64,000 nucleotides of DNA from Nitrosomonas sp. Is35 (GTDB taxonomy: Bacteria > Pseudomonadota > Gammaproteobacteria > Burkholderiales > Nitrosomonadaceae). A model generated the notes under the pieces. That model had not been told where the DNA came from. It searched no databases and saw only the letters and a list, made by a program, of their open reading frames with translations. The translations under genes were made by a program, and so were the position numbers. Positions 36,054-44,892 of this stretch are shown piece by piece (position 1 is the first letter of the stretch; the number at the start of each line of letters is the position of its first letter). The stretch spans positions 2,542,001 through 2,606,000 of the forward strand of contig NZ_JAWJZH010000001.1 in assembly GCF_033063295.1 (NCBI RefSeq). Reading direction: 5' to 3'.

Positions 36054-37574
36054 CTAGCGGCGCTTTTGTCCTAAGATCGACCCGAGCACCCCACGAGTAA
36101 TTTCGCGCGCAATTGACGATCCGACCGAGCGCGCGGCGCTTTTCGCAAAGGCGTCGAGCACACTCTCGCGGCGTCCGCCGCGTTTGCCGGACGAACCCAG
36201 CAGCAAATCACCCAAACCGGCCAGAATCCCCTCGTCCGCGGGTTTGCGCAAGCTTCCGGAACCGCCTGTTTGCGCTGAATGGCCAAGCGGTTTTTCAGCA
36301 CCGCCGCGTGTTTGCAGCAATTCAAAAGCGCTTTCGCGGTCGATTTCCTGCTCGTACACACCGGCCACAATCGATGACTGGATCAATTCCTTGCGCTCGT
36401 CCGCCGTGATCGGGCCGATCTGGCTGACCGGCGGCAATATCATCGCGCGCTCGGTCACGCAGGGCGAACCGTCGGCATCGAGAAAGGAAACCAATGCCTC
36501 GCCAACGGACAGCTCAAGAATGGCTTGTTTGACATTCAACTTCGGATTGGGCCGCATGGTTTCGGCAATCGCATTCACCGCTTTCTGATCGCGCGGGGTA
36601 AAGGCGCGTAACGCATGCTGCACGCGATTGCCCAGTTGACTGAGGACTTTCTCCGGGATATCGAAAGGATTCTGCGTGACGAAATAAACCCCGACGCCCT
36701 TGGAGCGGATCAAGCGCACCACTTGCTCGATTTTCTCCAGTAGCGCAGGCGACGCCATGCTGAACAACAAGTGCGCTTCATCGAAAAAGAACACCAGCTT
36801 AGGCTTCTCGCGGTCGCCGGTTTCCGGCAGATTTTCGTACAGCTCGGACAGCATCCACAGCAAAAAGGTGCTGTACAGCCGCGGTGAGTTGAGTAATTTA
36901 TCCGCCGCCAGAATATTAATGACACCCTTGCCATCCAAGGTCTGCATCAAATCCTCGATATTCAGCATCGGCTCGCCGAAGAATTTGCCGCCACCCTGCT
37001 TTTCTATTTGCAGCAAACTGCGCTGGATAGCGCCGATCGATGCGGGCGACACGTTGCCGTATTGCGTTTTGAACTGATCCGCATTGTCGCCGACAAATTG
37101 CAGCAAGGCGCGCAAATCTTTCAGATCAAGCAGCAGCAGACCATGATCATCGGCCACTTTAAACACCAGAGTCAGCACGCCTTCCTGCGTTTCATTCAGA
37201 TTCAGCAAACGCGACAACAACAGCGGTCCCATATCGGAAATCGTCGCGCGGATCGGGTGGCCGTTTTCCTGCAATACATCCCATAGCGTCACCGGAAAGC
37301 CCTCCCATTGCGGCACATCCAGTTGCAGCATGTCCAAACGGGTTTGCATTTTTGCGGACAAGGTTCCGGGCTTGCAGATGCCGGTCAGATCGCCTTTGAT
37401 ATCCGCCATGAATACCGGCACGCCGATATTGGAAAAACTTTCCGCCAGTTTTTGCAGCGTCACCGTCTTGCCGGTTCCGGTCGCACCGGTAATGCAACCG
37501 TGGCGCGTGGCCATCGCGGGTAACAATGCCAAATCGGATTGGCTGGTTTTAGCGATAATCAAGGGATCAACCAT
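36054..37574 (-). CDS. HerA/YjgR-type ATPase (DUF853)
   Basis: 506 aa from the ATG at 37574, which has GAGAGG 4 nt upstream; a longer frame to 37643 adds 23 unlikely residues. Walker A is GATGTGKT (residues 30-37) and Walker B is [13 protein letters not shown]. The basic C-terminal tail ([33 protein letters not shown]) is typical of the YjgR group. These are FtsK/HerA-superfamily ATPases of poorly known function, likely acting on DNA or protein translocation. No NurA-type nuclease is adjacent. Confidence 0.88.
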   Translation of the reverse strand: MVDPLIIAKTSQSDLALLPAMATRHGCITGATGTGKTVTLQKLAESFSNIGVPVFMADIKGDLTGICKPGTLSAKMQTRLDMLQLDVPQWEGFPVTLWDVLQENGHPIRATISDMGPLLLSRLLNLNETQEGVLTLVFKVADDHGLLLLDLKDLRALLQFVGDNADQFKTQYGNVSPASIGAIQRSLLQIEKQGGGKFFGEPMLNIEDLMQTLDGKGVINILAADKLLNSPRLYSTFLLWMLSELYENLPETGDREKPKLVFFFDEAHLLFSMASPALLEKIEQVVRLIRSKGVGVYFVTQNPFDIPEKVLSQLGNRVQHALRAFTPRDQKAVNAIAETMRPNPKLNVKQAILELSVGEALVSFLDADGSPCVTERAMILPPVSQIGPITADERKELIQSSIVAGVYEQEIDRESAFELLQTRGGAEKPLGHSAQTGGSGSLRKPADEGILAGLGDLLLGSSGKRGGRRESVLDAFAKSAARSVGSSIAREITRGVLGSILGQKRR

Positions 37575-37733
37575 AATGCCTCTCAGTGATGAGCAAAAAA
37601 TGTACTGAAACCATGATTGTAAGTCAAACGGCAGCAAAGGCAATCAAAACACGCGCGCGGCTGTATACTGTCCGCTTGGCTTGTCAGCATGACCCGCTGA
37701 CCTTGTGTACAGGTTTCGAGGATTGATCGGCAC

Positions 37734-38735
37734 GTGAACAAACAGCTTATCTACGGCGATATCGGCGGCACCAAAACCATTCTGCAACTGGCTGAAATTA
37801 CCGTCGATGGCCAGATCCATGAGCGCTGCACACAGCGCTACGACAGCACGGCTTTCGCGACTTTTTCCGGCATGCTCGAAGTATTTCTCCAGCAAGTATC
37901 AGTAAACAATCCGCCCGCAGCGGCGTGCTTTGCCGTGGCGGGGCCCATTGCCGGTCAACAGGCCACCTTAACCAATTTACCCTGGCAGATCGGGAGTGCA
38001 CACATCGCGCATGCCTTCTCGATTCCATCGGTCAAACTGATCAACGATTTTGAAGCCGTTGCGCTGGCGATTGAAAATCTACCGGGCAGTGACTTGATTA
38101 CACTGCAATCCGGACAACCGCATGCGCAGGCGATGCGTGTGGTATTGGGCGCAGGCACCGGAATGGGTGTAGCGTGGCTCACTCCGGTAAACAATCGCTA
38201 CGTTGCGTGGCCTACCGAGGCAGGACATATCGATTTCGCGCCGGTCACCCCGCTGCAAATCAGCTTGCTGGAATCGCTGCAAAATCGGTTCGGGCATGTG
38301 TCGGTAGAACGTTTGTTATCCGGTGCCGGACTCACGCATATTTTTAAATTTTTGCAACAGAGCACAGCGGCATCTTCCGATTTACCGCTCATCCAGCTCG
38401 GAGAAGACAGCGGCGCCGCCATCACTGCGCTGGCGCAAACGCAGAAACACCCCATCGCGATCCAGGCGCTCGAATTATTTGCCGCGATTTACGGCGCGTA
38501 TGCGGGCAATCTGGCGCTGGCGGGTTTATGCCGCGGCGGTGTTTATATCGCGGGTGGCATCGCGCCGAAAATTATCGATATACTCAGCGCCGGGGGTTTT
38601 ATGCATGCGTTTCACGCAAAAGGAAGATTCTCGGCATTGCTGCACGAAATTCCGGTGCATGTCGTCACCAACCCCGCAATCGGCTTACTGGGTGCCCGGC
38701 AGGAAGCCTTCCGGTTGCTCGATAACGGCCCGTAA
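37734..38735 (+). CDS. glk: Glucokinase
   Basis: 333 aa, normal for the bacterial glucokinase (GlcK/Glk) family. The phosphate-binding loop is YGDIGGTKTIL near residue 5. Further motifs are AGPIAGQQATLTNLPW, KLINDFEAVALAI (sugar-binding Asp) and LGAGTGMGVAWL, then TEAGHIDFAP and GGIAPKI. It phosphorylates free glucose to glucose-6-phosphate. The gene lies upstream of the glucan phosphorylase, so it may process glucose released from glycogen. Confidence 0.92.
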   Translation: MNKQLIYGDIGGTKTILQLAEITVDGQIHERCTQRYDSTAFATFSGMLEVFLQQVSVNNPPAAACFAVAGPIAGQQATLTNLPWQIGSAHIAHAFSIPSVKLINDFEAVALAIENLPGSDLITLQSGQPHAQAMRVVLGAGTGMGVAWLTPVNNRYVAWPTEAGHIDFAPVTPLQISLLESLQNRFGHVSVERLLSGAGLTHIFKFLQQSTAASSDLPLIQLGEDSGAAITALAQTQKHPIAIQALELFAAIYGAYAGNLALAGLCRGGVYIAGGIAPKIIDILSAGGFMHAFHAKGRFSALLHEIPVHVVTNPAIGLLGARQEAFRLLDNGP

Positions 38736-38853
38736 AATTCCCTGAAGTCCGCATCCAACATACCACGCTAGCGGATTCCCGGCCTCAAATTCAATCAATT
38801 AGCCGGTGCTGGGTGTATCATAGCAACGATCATTCTCATCAAGGAGAGCCTGC

Positions 38854-41409
38854 ATGTTTCCCCGAACCGCCTTCACCATCACCGTTAATCCCAAAATCCC
38901 CCCCCGTCTGAAGCGCCTGGAAGAGTTAGCCAATAATCTCTGGTACAGCTGGGATCGCGCCACGCGCACGCTGTTTTCTCGGCTCGACCCGTATTTATGG
39001 GAAGCGGTAGGCCATAACCCGAAGGCATTCCTGAAACGCGTGGACGAATCGGCGTTGCTGAAAGCAACCGAAGACCGGGTTTTTCTCGCCACTTACAATA
39101 GCATCCTGTCGACGTACGACTCCTACCATGATGCTTCGGCACTGCAAAACAGCAATGGCGGATTGAACTCGCAAGATCAGGTGGCTTATTTCTGCTTTGA
39201 ATTCGGTTTCCACGAAAGCTTGCCGATTTATTCCGGCGGTTTGGGCATTCTCGCCGGTGACCACTGCAAAGCCGCGAGCGATTTACATTTGCCTTTCGTT
39301 GCCATTGGGCTGCTGTACCGCCAAGGGTATTTCTTTCAAACCATCGATAGTAAGGGCAACCAGCAGGTCACCTATACCATTTCCGATTTCGAGGATCTGC
39401 CGGTCACCCCGGTACTGCGTCCGGATGGCTCGGGCTTGCAGATTGAAGTGCCCTTATTGCAACGTCAAGTAACCGCAAAAATCTGGCAAGCGAAAATCGG
39501 CCACGTCACACTTTATCTGCTCGACACCGATTTGCCGGAAAACTCGCCGCAAGACCGTTACATCACGCACAATCTATACGGCGGCGACAGAACCATGCGA
39601 ATCGAGCAGGAAATTATTCTCGGCATGGGCGGTGTACGCGCATTGCAAGCGCTCGGCATCCAGCCGACGGTTTGGCATATCAACGAAGGACATGCGGCGT
39701 TCATGATTCTTGAGCGGATTTACAACCGGGTGCAGCAAGGGCTCGATTTTGCCAGCGCCCTGGAAAGTGTCGCGGTCAACACGGTTTTTACCACGCATAC
39801 CGCGGTGCCTGCCGGGCACGATTATTTCAACGCGGAAATGATGCAAACCTATTTTGACAATTTTTACCGCGGATTGAATATCACGCAAGAAGAATTCATG
39901 GCGCTCGGCCATGTGCCCGGAAGTCCGGATTTCAATATGACAGCGCTCGCGATCCACGGCTCACGCACGCACAACGGCGTCAGCAAGATACACGGCAGTG
40001 TGTCGGCGAATATCTGCCGCGATCTCTGGCCGCAGATCGAACCGGAAGAAAACCCGATGTCGTATATCACCAACGGCGTGCATGTGCCGACTTTCCTGGC
40101 GCAGGAATGGTCCGATCTGTTCGACCGTTATCTCGGCCATGAATGGCGCAACAAAATGTGCGACACCGAGTATTGGTCACGTATCGATGCGATACCTGAT
40201 CATTTGTTCTGGAGTGTGCGGCAATCGTTGAAATCGCAAATGTTTTACGGCATCCGCTCGCGCATCACCGAGCAGAATGCCCGGAATCGCGGCTCCGAAG
40301 CACATCTTGACCGGTTGCTGAAGTTTGTCGATCCGATCAACCCGAATGTTCTGACACTGGGGTTTGCGCGCCGCTTCGCCACCTACAAACGCGCCACGTT
40401 GTTATTTGAAAACCTCGACTGGCTGCGGAAAATTATCCTGGATCAGGAACGCCCCGTACTGTTGCTCTTCGCCGGTAAGGCACACCCCGCCGATGTGCCG
40501 GGACAGGATCTGATCCGGCGCATCAGCCAGGTTGCTAACTTTCCAGAGTTTGAGGGACGGTTGTTGTTAGTTGAAGGCTACGATTTGCGCTTGGCCCGAA
40601 GGCTGGTCGCCGGTGTCGATGTCTGGCTGAACAATCCGATCTATCCGCTGGAAGCCAGCGGCACCTCGGGCATGAAAGCGGGTATCAATGGCGCGATCAA
40701 TCTGAGCGTGCTGGATGGCTGGTGGGGCGAAGGTTACGACGGCAAAAACGGCTGGGCGATCAAACCCGGCCCGGAGGATATGGAAGGCATCGTGCGTGAC
40801 CAGGAGGAAAGCCGCGCGCTGTATGAAATCCTGCAAGACCAGGTGATTCCGTTGTATTACAACCACGGCAAGCTCGGCTATTCGCCGGGTTGGGTCAAAA
40901 TGGCCAAGCACTCGATGATCTCGCTGCTGCCGCGCTATAACGCGACCCGTATGGTGGATGAATATGTTACCCAGTTCTACCGCCCGGCCAGCACCAAGGG
41001 CGCGCTCTACTCCGTCAATCAATTCACGGAAGCAAAAAATATTGCCGCCTGGAAAGCCAAAATCAAACAGGCGTGGCACGGCGTCACGTTACGCCGGCTG
41101 GATGCCCCGTGCGAACGCATCGATTTTGACGAAGCGTTGAATTTCAAGGTTGCGGCGAAACTGAACAATCTGGCGCCCGAGGATGTCGTCATTGAATTAT
41201 TGATCTGCCGCCAGTTCAAGACCACACGGTTATGCAATTTCAATCATTTCAAGTTTACCTTTACCGGCATTCAAGACTCCGGCGAGCATTTGTTCGAACT
41301 CAAACTAACCCCGGAATTATGCGGCAAGCAGGAATATTTCATCCGCATTTATCCGTATCACCCGCTGCTGACGCATCCATTGGAGATGGGATTGATGGTG
41401 TGGTTGTAA
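38854..41409 (+). CDS. glgP: Alpha-glucan phosphorylase (GT35)
   Basis: 851 aa. The N-terminal DUF3417-type region (PRLKRLEELANNLWYSWDRA) identifies the alpha-glucan family phosphorylase subtype rather than the E. coli GlgP/MalP type. Catalytic landmarks: FGFHESLPIYSGGLGILAGD (active-site glycines), HINEGHAAFMILERI, RFATYKRATLLF and the PLP-lysine region EASGTSGMKAGINGA. An AAGGAG site precedes the ATG. It degrades glycogen to glucose-1-phosphate. With glucokinase upstream and glgB at the window end it indicates glycogen metabolism. Confidence 0.93.
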   Translation: MFPRTAFTITVNPKIPPRLKRLEELANNLWYSWDRATRTLFSRLDPYLWEAVGHNPKAFLKRVDESALLKATEDRVFLATYNSILSTYDSYHDASALQNSNGGLNSQDQVAYFCFEFGFHESLPIYSGGLGILAGDHCKAASDLHLPFVAIGLLYRQGYFFQTIDSKGNQQVTYTISDFEDLPVTPVLRPDGSGLQIEVPLLQRQVTAKIWQAKIGHVTLYLLDTDLPENSPQDRYITHNLYGGDRTMRIEQEIILGMGGVRALQALGIQPTVWHINEGHAAFMILERIYNRVQQGLDFASALESVAVNTVFTTHTAVPAGHDYFNAEMMQTYFDNFYRGLNITQEEFMALGHVPGSPDFNMTALAIHGSRTHNGVSKIHGSVSANICRDLWPQIEPEENPMSYITNGVHVPTFLAQEWSDLFDRYLGHEWRNKMCDTEYWSRIDAIPDHLFWSVRQSLKSQMFYGIRSRITEQNARNRGSEAHLDRLLKFVDPINPNVLTLGFARRFATYKRATLLFENLDWLRKIILDQERPVLLLFAGKAHPADVPGQDLIRRISQVANFPEFEGRLLLVEGYDLRLARRLVAGVDVWLNNPIYPLEASGTSGMKAGINGAINLSVLDGWWGEGYDGKNGWAIKPGPEDMEGIVRDQEESRALYEILQDQVIPLYYNHGKLGYSPGWVKMAKHSMISLLPRYNATRMVDEYVTQFYRPASTKGALYSVNQFTEAKNIAAWKAKIKQAWHGVTLRRLDAPCERIDFDEALNFKVAAKLNNLAPEDVVIELLICRQFKTTRLCNFNHFKFTFTGIQDSGEHLFELKLTPELCGKQEYFIRIYPYHPLLTHPLEMGLMVWL

Positions 41410-41456
41410 CCGGCTGAAATCAGGATCTCAGAAATTATCCGGTGAATACGATAACC

Positions 41457-41481
41457 GCTACTCCGGTTGCTCCGGAGTAGC
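41457..41481. terminator. Perfect inverted repeat downstream of glgP
   Basis: A 10-bp perfect stem GCTACTCCGG / CCGGAGTAGC with a 5-nt loop (TTGCT), 48 bp after the phosphorylase stop codon. It is GC-rich and well placed for a terminator, but no T-run follows, so it may act as an mRNA 3'-end stabiliser or a Rho-assisted terminator. Confidence 0.5.
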
Positions 41482-41613
41482 ATCCCGTAATGCAGCACGT
41501 GGGCTCGTTCGCGGTATCTATTCACCATGAAACTGGTAAAATCAGTTATTATCCGCGCGGTATTTTCAGGCCGTCGTAACTCATTAATGAACCACTATTA
41601 TCGCTAGTGCAAG

Positions 41614-42969
41614 ATGAAATATTCAAAATGGCTGTTGCTTGCTGCGACAAGCAGTATGTTTCAATTTATAGCTTCCCCGGTTCCACTCTATGCCAGCAAC
41701 TTAAGCAATCTAAAGAATTTTATTAAAGACAGCCGAGTGGAAGTCGGCGGATGGGTTAATGGCGGCGCAACCTTTAATCCAAGCCAGTCAGATGGCTTCA
41801 ATGGACCGGTTGCTTTCGCCGATCAAGCCAATCGTTTTCAGTTGAATCAATTCAATACGTTTATTCAACGTCAAGTGGTTTCCGAAGCCCACAAATGGGA
41901 TTTTGGCGGGCGGTTCGATTTTCTGTTCGGAACCGATGCCGTTTTTACTCAAGCCTTTGGTGTACCGGCTTTTGACGTCAACACCGGTGAAGCGCTAAAG
42001 CGCAGCAACTGGGATCTCGGGTTGTGTTGCGCCTCTACCAAAACCTACGGCATCGCGCTGCCGCAAGCTTATTTGGAAGCCCATGTGCCCATTGGCACAA
42101 AAGGAATTAATATCAGAGCCGGTCATTTTTACTCTCCTACCGGTTTTGAAACAATTCCAGCACCCGACAATTTCTTTTATACGCGCGCTTATTCTTTTAA
42201 TGCAGGCGAGCCTTTCACACATACCGGTTTACAAGCCAGTTATATCATCAATAAAAATTGGTCTGTTCTGGGCAGCGCTGTGACCGGCAGCGCCACCGGG
42301 GGCTGGGATGGCGGCTGGGACAAACAGCTTGGCAACTGGAGCGGAATTGCCGGTTTCACCTGGAAAAGTGATAATCAGACCACATCGTTCAATGCCACCG
42401 GCACTTACGGCGAAACTTCAACACACAGCAGTGAATCGTGGGGAATGTTTAACCTCGTACTGCAACACAGAATCAATCCCAGAACTTTATTGGTCTTGCA
42501 TCATGTGCATGGGTTCGCGGACGGCATTCTATTGAATAATCTGAAATACGCCAATGTCGTCAAAGATGCCCAGTGGATGGGGTTGGTCACGCATCTATAT
42601 TACGACCTGACCGAAAATGTATCGATCGGATTTCGTGGCGAGTGGTTTCGCGACAGAGACGGATTTCGCAATCCTTCGCCATTCCGGGTCGCGGCGGCAA
42701 CCAATATCGTCAATGGCGTACCGGTAAGCTATGCGGGAAATATCAACAACGTTACGGTTGCACCTGCGGACTATTACGCGGCAACGGTGGGAATGAACTG
42801 GAAAGCGGCTAAGACGCTAAAACTTCGCTGGGATCATCTGAAGAAGCTCACCATCCGGCCGAATATCCGCTATGACAGTGTCGATGCCTATCGTACTGTT
42901 GCGTACAAACCGTTTGCTGGCCATAAGGATCAAATTTTGTTCTCACTGGATTTTGTGCTTCCCTTCTAA
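41614..42969 (+). CDS. Outer membrane beta-barrel porin (BBP2/OmpL-like)
   Basis: 451 aa. A signal peptide (KYSKWLLLAATSSMFQFIAS, cut near PLYAS) is followed by a short linker and amphipathic beta strands throughout. VEVGGWVNGGATFNPSQS and RAGHFYSPTGFETIPAPDN are typical of the BBP2 (OmpL-like) porin family. The terminal residues FSLDFVLPF end in Phe, as needed for BAM-mediated insertion. Substrate is unknown; proximity to glucan genes is only suggestive. Confidence 0.85.
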   Translation: MKYSKWLLLAATSSMFQFIASPVPLYASNLSNLKNFIKDSRVEVGGWVNGGATFNPSQSDGFNGPVAFADQANRFQLNQFNTFIQRQVVSEAHKWDFGGRFDFLFGTDAVFTQAFGVPAFDVNTGEALKRSNWDLGLCCASTKTYGIALPQAYLEAHVPIGTKGINIRAGHFYSPTGFETIPAPDNFFYTRAYSFNAGEPFTHTGLQASYIINKNWSVLGSAVTGSATGGWDGGWDKQLGNWSGIAGFTWKSDNQTTSFNATGTYGETSTHSSESWGMFNLVLQHRINPRTLLVLHHVHGFADGILLNNLKYANVVKDAQWMGLVTHLYYDLTENVSIGFRGEWFRDRDGFRNPSPFRVAAATNIVNGVPVSYAGNINNVTVAPADYYAATVGMNWKAAKTLKLRWDHLKKLTIRPNIRYDSVDAYRTVAYKPFAGHKDQILFSLDFVLPF

Positions 42970-43041
42970 GAAACAGTTTTAAATCAGCGTTGTGACTGGA
43001 AATCGATGTTGCAGGTTTTTTGTTGCAGGTCTTAAAGACCA

Positions 43042-43070
43042 ACCACCGAAAAATTCGGTGGTTGTTCGTT
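43042..43070 (+). terminator. Terminator between porin and lipoprotein genes
   Basis: A 10-bp stem AACCACCGAA / TTCGGTGGTT with a very short loop, lying between two converging genes. The downstream T-run is interrupted (GTTCGTTACTT). It probably terminates the porin transcript and may serve both directions. Confidence 0.65.
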
Positions 43071-43076
43071 ACTTAC

Positions 43077-43532
43077 TCAAAGGCCTTTGTTCACAGAACT
43101 CTCTGGACTCTTTGAAGTGAGGTCACGATCTTGATTAGCTTTCGCTTTATTTATTACTTTGCCCTTTTGCTCTAACGCCATTTTTCTATGGAAATCAGCA
43201 TGTATCTGAATTTCCCGCAAAGTCTTTTCGTATTCACGAACGTTTGCTTTTGCATGCGATTGAGCTTCTAGTCCTTGTCTACCAAAGTAATAAGGATGCG
43301 CTTCATACTCCTTGAGAACTTTTTTATTCTCCCGCAACCTTGCTTTGGTTTCTCTCCCTATATCCTCATAATACTTGACTAGAGCATCATGATCATTATT
43401 GGAAATTCCGACCGGCGCAGCGACGGAACTCATTTGTGCGCAAGCGGATAAGATGGAAATTGTTAAGAATAGTGAAAATAATTTCAGTGCTTTTTTGATG
43501 GATTTTTTCCAATCATATATCAATAATGTCAT
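43077..43532 (-). CDS. Small lipoprotein-like protein with charged helical domain
   Basis: 151 aa from the ATG at 43532, which has a strong GGAGGAG site. After a basic start (IYDWKKSIKKALK), the hydrophobic segment LFSLFLTISILSACAQ ends in a lipobox-like LSAC. The mature part is an extended charged helix (RETKARLRENKKVLKEYEAH; KANVREYEKTLREIQIHADF). Family not recognised. A 42-codon leader ORF ends 1 nt before its ATG, so translation is probably coupled. Confidence 0.65.
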   Translation of the reverse strand: MTLLIYDWKKSIKKALKLFSLFLTISILSACAQMSSVAAPVGISNNDHDALVKYYEDIGRETKARLRENKKVLKEYEAHPYYFGRQGLEAQSHAKANVREYEKTLREIQIHADFHRKMALEQKGKVINKAKANQDRDLTSKSPESSVNKGL

Positions 43533-43533
43533 T

Positions 43534-43662
43534 TTAACTCCTCCAAGGTTCAGTGTAGGTTGGGAAAACTTTTGTGTATGACTGCAATGCCATTGCACTC
43601 GACATCATAGAAACCCTCCGCGCTCGGGCGTTTGTTGAAAAAATCACGACACTTGTGATCAT
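43534..43662 (-). CDS. Short leader ORF, 42 aa, coupled to the lipoprotein gene
   Basis: ATG at 43662 preceded by GGAGGAGAGAAAT (strong ribosome site), ending in TAA at 43534, 1 nt before the lipoprotein start codon. The last codons (TGG AGG AGT TAA) overlap the Shine-Dalgarno of the next gene. The sequence (MITSVVIFSTNARARRVSMM at the start) resembles nothing known. Its role may be regulatory through coupling rather than through its product. Confidence 0.4.
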   Translation of the reverse strand: MITSVVIFSTNARARRVSMMSSAMALQSYTKVFPTYTEPWRS

Positions 43663-44093
43663 ATTTCTCTCCTCCATTAAATTTATTAATCAGAAAAAAA
43701 CTATAGTTTCTTGGTAAGGAAAATAGTGCGTTTTACCAATCAAAGCCACAGTTCCCGTTGTAGTTATCATTAACCACAATCCATTCAAGGTCATGAAATA
43801 TAAGACCTTTTTCAATGGATGATAAATTTTATCATAATCAAAAATGAAAGCCAACAAAATATCTGACTTTTTTACTCGGGAATAGTTCAGGAAGGAAAAA
43901 CAGCATAAAAAACACTAAAATAACTCAACAAGTAAATGTTCTACATTTAGATAGGTCAGTGGTAATCTTGTTCAATGCCAATCCGATTGATTGAACGTTT
44001 GGATACCCAATAGAGAATCAAGATCGAGAATATTCAAGCCTTGGTTAAGCTAACAATCCATTCGAAACTTAAGTACTCAAAGGAGAAATGCAT
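43663..44093. other. AT-rich intergenic region
   Basis: About 430 bp between the leader ORF (minus) and the VOC gene (plus). Strongly AT-rich, with no supported gene. It should contain divergent promoters; no named operator is visible. A strong AAAGGAG site for the VOC gene lies at its right end. Confidence 0.4.
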
Positions 44094-44474
44094 ATGAACA
44101 ATAATCCCGTAGGCTGGTTTGAAATTTACGTGCAGGATATGGAGCGCGCCAAGCGTTTTTATGAATCGGTGTTCCAAACAAAGCTGGAACAACTGGATAG
44201 TCCTGCGGGCATGCCGGTTGAGCTGTGGAGTTTTCCCATGCTGAAAGGTCAAATGGGCGCATCCGGCGCGCTGGTCAAAATGGCAGACGGGCCATCCGGC
44301 GGAAATGCTGTGCTGGTCTATTTTTCCTGTGCGGATTGTGCTGTTGAGGCTGCTCGTGCAGCCTCTGCGGGAGGGCATTTGATCCGTGAAAAAATGCCCA
44401 TCGGCCCCTATGGCTTTATCGCTTTGATCCGGGACACCGAAGGCAACATGATCGGCTTGCATTCAATGCAATAA
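44094..44474 (+). CDS. VOC-superfamily (glyoxalase-like) protein
   Basis: 126 aa. MNNNPVGWFEIYVQDMERAK is the standard opening of the YybH/glyoxalase-like VOC group, with YESVFQTKLEQLD, GNAVLVYFSCADC and the closing FIALIRDTEGNMIGLHSM (metal-ligand Glu in the D-T/P-E-G-N motif). The start at 44094 is preferred over the ATG 6 nt earlier because AGGAG is then correctly spaced. Substrate unknown. The 3' part of this gene is repeated at 54685-54932. Confidence 0.88.
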   Translation: MNNNPVGWFEIYVQDMERAKRFYESVFQTKLEQLDSPAGMPVELWSFPMLKGQMGASGALVKMADGPSGGNAVLVYFSCADCAVEAARAASAGGHLIREKMPIGPYGFIALIRDTEGNMIGLHSMQ

Positions 44475-44569
44475 CTTCCGTTTCTCTCAACCGCAATAAA
44501 AAAACCCCGCCACATGCAGCGGGGCATCAAACCGGATTAAATTGAATTATTTGTTATGTACCCCGGCGC
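44227..44569. repeat. Left copy of 343-bp direct repeat
   Basis: Contains the last ~248 bp of the VOC gene, its terminator hairpin and the last codons of a globin-type gene (remnant at 44547-44569, minus strand, encoding ...AGVHNK-stop). The match to 54685-55027 has no indels and only about a dozen differences by eye. The offset between copies is exactly 10458 bp. Confidence 0.92.
44497..44525 (-). terminator. Terminator hairpin (left repeat copy)
   Basis: Stem CCCCGC / GCGGGG flanked by seven A on the left, which reads as a T-run on the minus strand. It is the terminator of the minus-strand globin gene in the right copy, stranded here without its gene. It may still end VOC transcription. 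Confidence 0.75.
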
Positions 44570-44689
44570 AATTTAACCACCTTTATTCGCCCACCTTAGA
44601 AATACTCCCTAAAGTATTCTCTCTATAAACCGAAAACAGAAAACGAAATCTTGCAGAAGAATCATTAATTTTCTGCACGTCTCGAATCA

Positions 44690-44785
44690 TTTGAAAAGGG
44701 CAAACCTCGCGAAAGCGGGGGGCGCAAAGTCTAGGTCTACAGGGCAAACGCCTTAGGATAGCATGACTGCCAGATTATATTGTTT
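44690..44785 (+). promoter_or_regulatory. c-di-GMP-I (GEMM) riboswitch upstream of S8 protease
   Basis: The GEMM core is clear: GGGCAAACC, a stem capped by a GAAA tetraloop (CGC-GAAA-GCG), then GGG-CGCAAAG. A second stem follows (CTAGGTCTAC ... GCCTTAGGATAGC, then TGACTGCC). The order and spacing agree with the consensus GGGCAAACC-GAAA-GGGACGCAAAG-...-TAGC. It lies 110-200 nt upstream of the protease start in the same direction, with no other gene between. GEMM RNAs sense c-di-GMP. I could not trace the outer P1 stem or an expression platform by eye. Confidence 0.82.
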
Positions 44786-44892
44786 GCTAAAACACAATAT
44801 CAGATCTAGTCAAGAGTGGATAAGCATATAACACATGACTACATTTAGCAGCTTCTCTCCAAAGTCTTCCCTGATTTTTAGAGGAATAATCC

